This document shows positions 59,819-64,000 of a DNA stretch of 64,000 nucleotides, one piece after another. Under the pieces are notes generated by a model, which made no database searches, was not told the origin of the DNA, and worked only from the letters and a program-made list of their open reading frames with translations. Position 1 is the first letter of the stretch. Every line of letters starts with the position of its first letter. The DNA is from Actinomycetota bacterium (lineage in GTDB: Bacteria; Actinomycetota; Actinomycetes; Streptosporangiales; Streptosporangiaceae): the NCBI GenBank assembly GCA_027314515.1, contig DAHVAR010000179.1, positions 30,637 through 94,636 of the forward strand, read 5' to 3'. Position numbers and translations under genes: made by a program.

Positions 59819-60009
59819 GCCCCGCCCCTCCCCTCCCCTCCTACCCGCTGACTGGGCAAGAGCGAGCCAGGAGGACAGCCCGCTGCCAGTCAGACCACGG
59901 ATGAGCCAGGCGCGAGAAAAATACGCACTCAGCTTAAAACCGCCCGGCCTCGCGGGCCATGGAAGCCGCCGGCCTGACCGCCGAAGGCCCGCCGGGTAGT
60001 CTCACCACC
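59819..60009. other. intergenic region before msrB
   Basis: 191 bp after valS. It holds TAGTCT (59997-60002), a likely -10 element for msrB 7 bp before its ATG. Short open frames continuing from either side are not protein-like. Confidence 0.5.
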
Positions 60010-60408
60010 ATGAGCAAGGTAGAGCTGTCAGACCAGGAATGGCGGGACAGGCTGTCCCCCGAGGAGTATCACGTACTGCGCGAAGCGGGCACCGAGGCGC
60101 CGTTCACCGGGGCGTACACCGATACGGAGACCAAGGGCATCTACCGCTGCCGCGCCTGCGGCGCTGAGCTGTTCAGGTCCGCCGCGAAGTTCCATTCGGG
60201 CTGCGGCTGGCCGAGCTTCTACCAGCCTGCCGAGGGTGACGCCGTCATCCTGCTCGAGGACCGCTCGCTCGGCCGGGTTCGCACCGAGGTCAGGTGCGCG
60301 TCCTGCAACGGTCACCTTGGTCACGTGTTCGAGGGCGAGGGCTACGACGTCCCCACTGACCAGCGCTGGTGCATCAACTCGGTGTCACTGACGCTCGAGG
60401 AGGAGTGA
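60010..60408 (+). CDS. msrB: peptide-methionine (R)-S-oxide reductase
   Basis: A 132-residue repair enzyme. Zinc site C47-x-x-C50 (CRAC) and C96-x-x-C99 (CASC), [10 protein letters not shown] with C65, and the catalytic C121 in RWCINSVSL are present. [13 protein letters not shown] is the substrate block. It reduces methionine-R-sulfoxide in oxidised proteins. The start is ATG 60010; a longer in-frame ATG (59959) would cover the promoter. TAGTCT lies 7 bp upstream, so it is leaderless. Confidence 0.95.
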   Translation: MSKVELSDQEWRDRLSPEEYHVLREAGTEAPFTGAYTDTETKGIYRCRACGAELFRSAAKFHSGCGWPSFYQPAEGDAVILLEDRSLGRVRTEVRCASCNGHLGHVFEGEGYDVPTDQRWCINSVSLTLEEE

Positions 60409-60473
60409 GCGGCGAACAGACCGGTCCCGGCCGGGTAATCGCCGGCCCGCGCTTCGCCTGAGCCGGGCGGCGA

Positions 60474-61280
60474 TCACCAGTTGTCCTTGCGGGCCCGTGC
60501 CTCGTACAGCAGCACGGACGCGGAGACGGCGACGTTCAGCGAGTCGGCGGAGCCGAGCATCGGCACGCCGATCCGCTGGAAGCCCTCCCGGTACCAGGGC
60601 GGGGAGATGCCATACCGCTCGCTCCCGACGACAAGCGCCGTCCGGCCGCGAAAGTCCGCCTGCCGGTAATTGATGCTGTCCTCGGTATCGGCGAGGTACA
60701 CCGTGAAGTTGTTGCCGGCCAGCCAGCCGATGGCGTCACCGGTCTCGGCGAACTCCAGTGACGGCACTTTCATGTTCATGCCCTGGCTGCTGCGCAGCAC
60801 CTTCGGGTGAGTGAGCCTGGTGCGCTTGCTCGTCAGCACCAGGCAGTCAGCCGCGCAGGCATCCAGCGTCCGGATCAGCGTGCCGAGATTGCCCGGGATC
60901 TCCATCCCGTCAGCGACCAGGACCAGCGCGTCGGCGCCCAGCGCCACGTCACCGGGGTGCCAGTCCGGCAGCCGGGCCACGCAGATCAGGCCATCCGGGT
61001 TCGGCCGTTCGGCCAGCCGGTCCGCCGTCCTGGCCGAGACCTGGTACGACCGGCGGGCGCGCTCGGCCAGCTCGCGGGCCCGTTTCGCGGACTCGTCCGA
61101 GTAGGCGGCCTCCGGGCACCACAGGAACACATCAACCGTGGTGTTCGTGGCAAGCACCATGTTGATCTCGAACAGGCCCTCGGCCACGAAACTGCGCCGC
61201 GGGATGCCGGCCCGGTTGCCGCGGACGTCCCTGACCAGGTCGGCGGCCGGGTGCTTGAGCCCGATCTGCTGTAGTTCCAT
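60474..61280 (-). CDS. TrmH-family RNA 2'-O-methyltransferase (SPOUT)
   Basis: A 268-residue SPOUT enzyme. The three motifs are GMEIPGNLGTLIRT (motif 1 with Asn/Arg), LVVGSERYGISP (motif 2) and SLNVAVSASVLLYE (motif 3), forming the knotted SAM site. The N-terminal 100 residues are a substrate-binding extension (RRSFVAEGLFEINMVL). It methylates the ribose of a tRNA or rRNA nucleotide; target not readable. Start ATG 61280 (MELQQIGLKHP). It converges with msrB. Confidence 0.9.
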   Translation of the reverse strand: MELQQIGLKHPAADLVRDVRGNRAGIPRRSFVAEGLFEINMVLATNTTVDVFLWCPEAAYSDESAKRARELAERARRSYQVSARTADRLAERPNPDGLICVARLPDWHPGDVALGADALVLVADGMEIPGNLGTLIRTLDACAADCLVLTSKRTRLTHPKVLRSSQGMNMKVPSLEFAETGDAIGWLAGNNFTVYLADTEDSINYRQADFRGRTALVVGSERYGISPPWYREGFQRIGVPMLGSADSLNVAVSASVLLYEARARKDNW

Positions 61281-61314
61281 GGCTTCTACGGATCGCAACC
61301 GTGGCCGCGCGGGG

Positions 61315-62496
61315 TTACGGCCGCCCGGCGGCGGGCTCGCGGTGCAGGCAGTCCGGGCCGAGGTCGCTCAGCCGGGATAGCCCGGACAGCCGCATCGTCA
61401 GCTCGAAGTCCTGCCGGAGCGCACGCAGCACGTGCCGGACGCCGGCTTCGCCGCCGAGCGCGAGGCCGTAGACGTACGGGCGGCCGATCAGTACCGCCCG
61501 CGCGCCGAGTGCCAGCGCCTTGAGCATGTCGGGGCCGGTGCGGATGCCGCTGTCGAACAGCACGGTAAGGCGCGAGCCCACCGCCTCGGCGATGGCCGGC
61601 AACGCGTCCAGCGCCCCGATCGCGCCGTCAACCTGCCGGCCGCCGTGGTTGGAAACGACGATGCCGTCCAGCCCGGCCGCCGCGGCGCGTAGCGCGTCGG
61701 AGGCGGACAAGATGCCCTTCAGGACGATCGGGCCGTTCCAGTGCTGCCGGAGAAACGGCAGGTCGTCCCAGGTCAGCGAGGTATCGCCGAAGATCTGCGT
61801 CCAGCGCAGCACCGCGGCATCGGTGCCATCGTCGGCCAGGCCGGCCAGGCCGGCCCGGAAGGCCGGATCGGACAGGTAGTTCTGGATGCCGATCCGGCGC
61901 AAGAACGGCAGGTAGCCGTTCGCAAGGTCACGCGGCCGCCAGGCGAGCATGCGCGAGTCGAGCGTGACCACGAGCACGCTGAACCCGGCGGCCTGTGCCC
62001 GGCCGAGCAGGCTCGCGGCGATCGTCCGGTCCTTCGGCCAGTAAAGCTGGTACCAGCGCTGGCCGTTGCCGTTCGCGGCGGCGACCGCCTCCATCGCGGT
62101 CGACGCGACCGTGCTGAGGACGATCGGCACCCGCTGCGCGGCGGCCGCCTGGGCGACAGCGGCCTCCGCGTCCGGGTGCGCGATCGCCAGCACCCCCACC
62201 GGGGCCAGCAGGAACGGGACTGTCAGCTGGGTGCCGAGCACGGTCGTCGCATAGGACGGCGTGCTGACGTTGGTCAGCATCCGCGGCACTATCCGCCAGC
62301 GGCGGAATGCGGCGAGGTTTTCCCTGGCGGTGTCCTCGGCGCCGGCCGAGCCGGCTACGTAGTCATAGGCCTGCGGCGTCATGGCCGCGCGGGCCGCCTC
62401 CTCCAGCCGGCTCAGGTCGGCAGGGAAGTCTGGCACCGTGCCGGTCAGCCCGGTCAGGTAGATCTCGTCCTGGTAGCTCTCAAGCTGCTGGCTCAC
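61315..62496 (-). CDS. FMN-dependent alpha-hydroxyacid oxidase / lactate 2-monooxygenase-like
   Basis: A 393-residue TIM-barrel flavoenzyme. PVGVLAIAHPDAE, STVASTAMEAV, WYQLYWPKDR, GPIVLKGILSASDA with catalytic Lys, VVSNHGGRQVDGA with the catalytic His and Arg, and FDSGIRTGPDMLKALALGARAVLIGRPYVYGLA are the family blocks. The N-terminal VSQQLESYQDEIYLTGLTG resembles lactate 2-monooxygenase. GTG start at 62496, because the upstream frame overlaps polX. It oxidises an L-2-hydroxyacid. It is divergent from polX. Confidence 0.9.
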   Translation of the reverse strand: MSQQLESYQDEIYLTGLTGTVPDFPADLSRLEEAARAAMTPQAYDYVAGSAGAEDTARENLAAFRRWRIVPRMLTNVSTPSYATTVLGTQLTVPFLLAPVGVLAIAHPDAEAAVAQAAAAQRVPIVLSTVASTAMEAVAAANGNGQRWYQLYWPKDRTIAASLLGRAQAAGFSVLVVTLDSRMLAWRPRDLANGYLPFLRRIGIQNYLSDPAFRAGLAGLADDGTDAAVLRWTQIFGDTSLTWDDLPFLRQHWNGPIVLKGILSASDALRAAAAGLDGIVVSNHGGRQVDGAIGALDALPAIAEAVGSRLTVLFDSGIRTGPDMLKALALGARAVLIGRPYVYGLALGGEAGVRHVLRALRQDFELTMRLSGLSRLSDLGPDCLHREPAAGRP

Positions 62497-62579
62497 TCGT
62501 GCACTGCCCTCCCCGGCGCGGCCCGGATCGCCCGCGGCCGCCCGCCGGCCATGTGAACGGGAACGGGCACAATGCTGCC

Positions 62580-63563
62580 ATGCCCGACGCCAACGACTGC
62601 GCTGCGGCGCTACTCGACGAGTACACCGAGTTGCTGGTGATGAGCGGCGGCGACCCGTTCCGTGGGCGCGTCTACGGCAAGGCGGCCAGGGCAATCGCGG
62701 CCTATCCGCACGATGTCGCCGGCCTGTCCGCCGCAGAACTGGTGCGGATACCAGGCGTCGGCAAGTCCATCGCGGCCAAGGTCGCCGAGATCACCGCCAC
62801 CGGCAGCTTCGCCGAGCTCGAGGAACTGCGCACGGACATCCCCGACGGCGTCCGGAGGCTGACGCGGATTCCGGCCCTCGGCCCGCGCCGCGCGCTGCAG
62901 CTCTACCGGGAGCTCGGAGTCGCTTCGCCGGAGCAGCTCAGGGAGGCGATCGCCGCCGGGCGGCTGAACAGCCTGAAGGGCTTCGGCGCCAAGAGCGCGG
63001 AGAAGCTGCTGCGCGGAATCGAACTGCTGGAAAGCGCGGGCAGCCGGGTGCTGCTGAACGTTGCCGCGCAAACCGCTGCCGCGGTGATCGACGCGGTCAA
63101 GGCCGCGCCGGGCTGCCTGCGGATCGAAGCGGCCGGCTCACTGCGCCGCGCCGCCGAGTCCGTCGGTGACGTCGACGTGCTCGCGGCCGCTGCGGACTCG
63201 GCGCCGCTGATGGCTGCCCTCACGGCGATGCCGGAGGCGGTCGAGGTGATCGCGGCCGGCCCGGCCAAGACCTCGGTGCGGACCCGGGCCGGGCTGCAGG
63301 TCGACCTGCGCGTGGTGCCGCTCGACTGCTGGGGCGCGGCGTTGCAGTACTTCACCGGTTCCCAGCAGCACAACGTACGCATCAGGGAACTCGCGGTGCG
63401 CCGGAAGCTGAAGCTCTCGGAGTACGGGCTGTTCGACGCCGAAACCGGCGAGCTGATCGTGTCGCGCACGGAGGAAGAGGTCTACCGGCGGCTCGGCCTG
63501 GCCAGGATTCCGCCGGTGCTGCGCGAGGACACCGGGGAGATTGCTGCCCGCCAGCCGCGATGA
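62580..63563 (+). CDS. polX: DNA polymerase X family protein, N-terminal (polymerase) part; gene frameshifted
   Basis: 327 codons. Residues 8-50 form the HhH/8-kDa-like start (ALLDEYTELLVM, GDPFRGRVYGKAARAIAAY), 57-65 a helix-hairpin-helix (IPGVGKSIA). The three catalytic Asp are D197 and D199 (GDVDV) and D242 (VDLRVV). It ends at TGA (63561-63563), whereas relatives continue into a PHP domain. That domain is present in the next frame (see next entry). Leaderless: CACAAT lies 6 bp before the ATG at 62580. Bacterial PolX acts in base-excision repair gap filling. Confidence 0.9.
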   Translation: MPDANDCAAALLDEYTELLVMSGGDPFRGRVYGKAARAIAAYPHDVAGLSAAELVRIPGVGKSIAAKVAEITATGSFAELEELRTDIPDGVRRLTRIPALGPRRALQLYRELGVASPEQLREAIAAGRLNSLKGFGAKSAEKLLRGIELLESAGSRVLLNVAAQTAAAVIDAVKAAPGCLRIEAAGSLRRAAESVGDVDVLAAAADSAPLMAALTAMPEAVEVIAAGPAKTSVRTRAGLQVDLRVVPLDCWGAALQYFTGSQQHNVRIRELAVRRKLKLSEYGLFDAETGELIVSRTEEEVYRRLGLARIPPVLREDTGEIAARQPR

Positions 63564-64000
63564 GCTGCCGGCCCTGGTCACGGTGCCGGACATCAGGGGT
63601 GACCTGCATACGCACACCAACCTCACCGATGGCATCGCCTCGCTCGAGGAGATGGTGTCCGCGGCGCAGGCACGCGGTTACGAGTACTACGCCATCACCG
63701 ACCACGTGCCCGACCTCGTCATGCAGCGGATGGCCGACGAGAAGATGCTTGCCCAGCGCGAGCAGGTCCGTGCGCTCGGTACCCGGCTCGCCAACCCAGC
63801 CAAGGCGGCGGCGGGCGCCGGGGGCAGCACGGCCGGGACCGGGGGCAGCACGGCCGGGACCGGGGGCAGCACGGCCGGGACCGGGGGCAGCACGGCCGGG
63901 ACCGGCATGGCGCTGCTGCACGGCACCGAGCTGAATATCGCGCCCGACGGAAGCGTCGACTGGCCAGCCGATTTCCTGGCCGGGTTCGACGTCTGCGTCG
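63559..64000 (+). pseudogene. polX: PHP exonuclease domain of polX, out of frame and cut by the window end
   Basis: The frame open after 63549 reads ASRDELPALVTVPDIRGDLHTHTNLTDGIASLEEMV, then YYAITDH and HGTELNIAPDGSVDWPADFLAGFDVCV. This is the metal-binding PHP part of PolX (3'-5' exonuclease/phosphatase). The simplest repair is deletion of one C in the CCC at 63547-63549, giving GEIAAASRDELPALV, the family reading. A tandem GGSTAGT insert lies between RALGTRLANPAKA and MALLHGTE. No start codon of its own with a ribosome-binding site was seen. Confidence 0.8.
63820..63903 (+). repeat. 21-bp tandem repeat inside the PHP domain
   Basis: Four exact copies of GGGGGCAGCACGGCCGGGACC, coding GGSTAGT four times. 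Relatives have only a few residues at this loop, which precedes the LLHGTELN strand. Confidence 0.95.

Overview
The window is high-GC actinobacterial chromosome. Three mycothiol/DinB-type S-transferase-like proteins, a deazaflavin (F420)-type nitroreductase, an F420-type LLM oxidoreductase, an HbhA-like protein paired with an Rv0474-like regulator, frequent GTG starts and many leaderless-looking promoters all fit a soil-type actinomycete. The exact genus cannot be read from the sequence. I saw no rRNA, tRNA, CRISPR array, phage or IS element. Nearly all the DNA is single-copy metabolic and regulatory genes, with short tandem repeats scattered through it.

Layout. 1-6.6 kb, minus strand: phosphotriesterase-like hydrolase, APC amino-acid/amine permease, amidohydrolase-3, metallophosphoesterase, nucleotidyltransferase-like protein and a truncated DinB-like protein. 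Divergent to this, 6.6-11.8 kb, plus strand: a fused urease gamma-beta subunit, urease alpha, an amidase-signature hydrolase, an HSL-type esterase and the C-terminal remnant of a flavin monooxygenase. No urease accessory gene is present. 12.0-22.3 kb: a LacI-regulated operon (LacI, two permeases, two ATPases, lipoprotein solute receptor, GH3 beta-glucosidase) that should import and hydrolyse a beta-glucoside or beta-linked oligosaccharide. Two operator-like palindromes flank a hairpin ahead of lacI, and a strong hairpin separates receptor from glucosidase. 22.3-31.1 kb: L-2-hydroxyglutarate oxidase, an EamA exporter divergent from an Lrp/AsnC regulator with an inverted repeat between them, a DUF5996 protein, an HbhA-like coiled-coil protein with an XRE regulator, a degenerate CbiX-like protein, and a mycothiol-type protein. 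31.3-38 kb: a citryl-CoA lyase-like / acyl-CoA ligase / DUF6314 operon, BioY, a winged-helix regulator with a membrane protein, a sirtuin, and a universal stress protein. 38-43 kb: a CoA-transferase-like protein and the class I ribonucleotide reductase genes nrdA-nrdB with NrdR-like boxes. 43-57 kb: a run of small one- and two-gene units (methyltransferase, MarR/nitroreductase, MocR/AhpD-like, P450/D-amino-acid oxidase, LLM oxidoreductase/GrpB, aldo-keto reductase/NUDIX, TetR/amidohydrolase-3). 57-64 kb: archaeal-type valS, msrB, a TrmH-family methyltransferase, an alpha-hydroxyacid oxidase and polX, which runs off the window end.

Most notable. (i) Three housekeeping-type genes carry single-base lesions: nrdB has an in-frame TGA where the family has Arg, valS has a one-base insertion before its HLGH motif, and polX has a one-base insertion between its polymerase and PHP parts. 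(ii) Short tandem repeats recur across the window. Those inside genes have units of 15, 18 or 21 bp and stay in frame, including a 4 x GGSTAGT insertion inside the PHP domain of polX. (iii) The urease-like pair lacks accessory genes and has Val in place of the flap Cys. It sits in a divergon with three other hydrolases and a permease, which may be an uncharacterised nitrogen-compound pathway. (iv) Several enzymes lack a key catalytic residue (CoA-transferase Asp to Gly, CbiX-like without its His).
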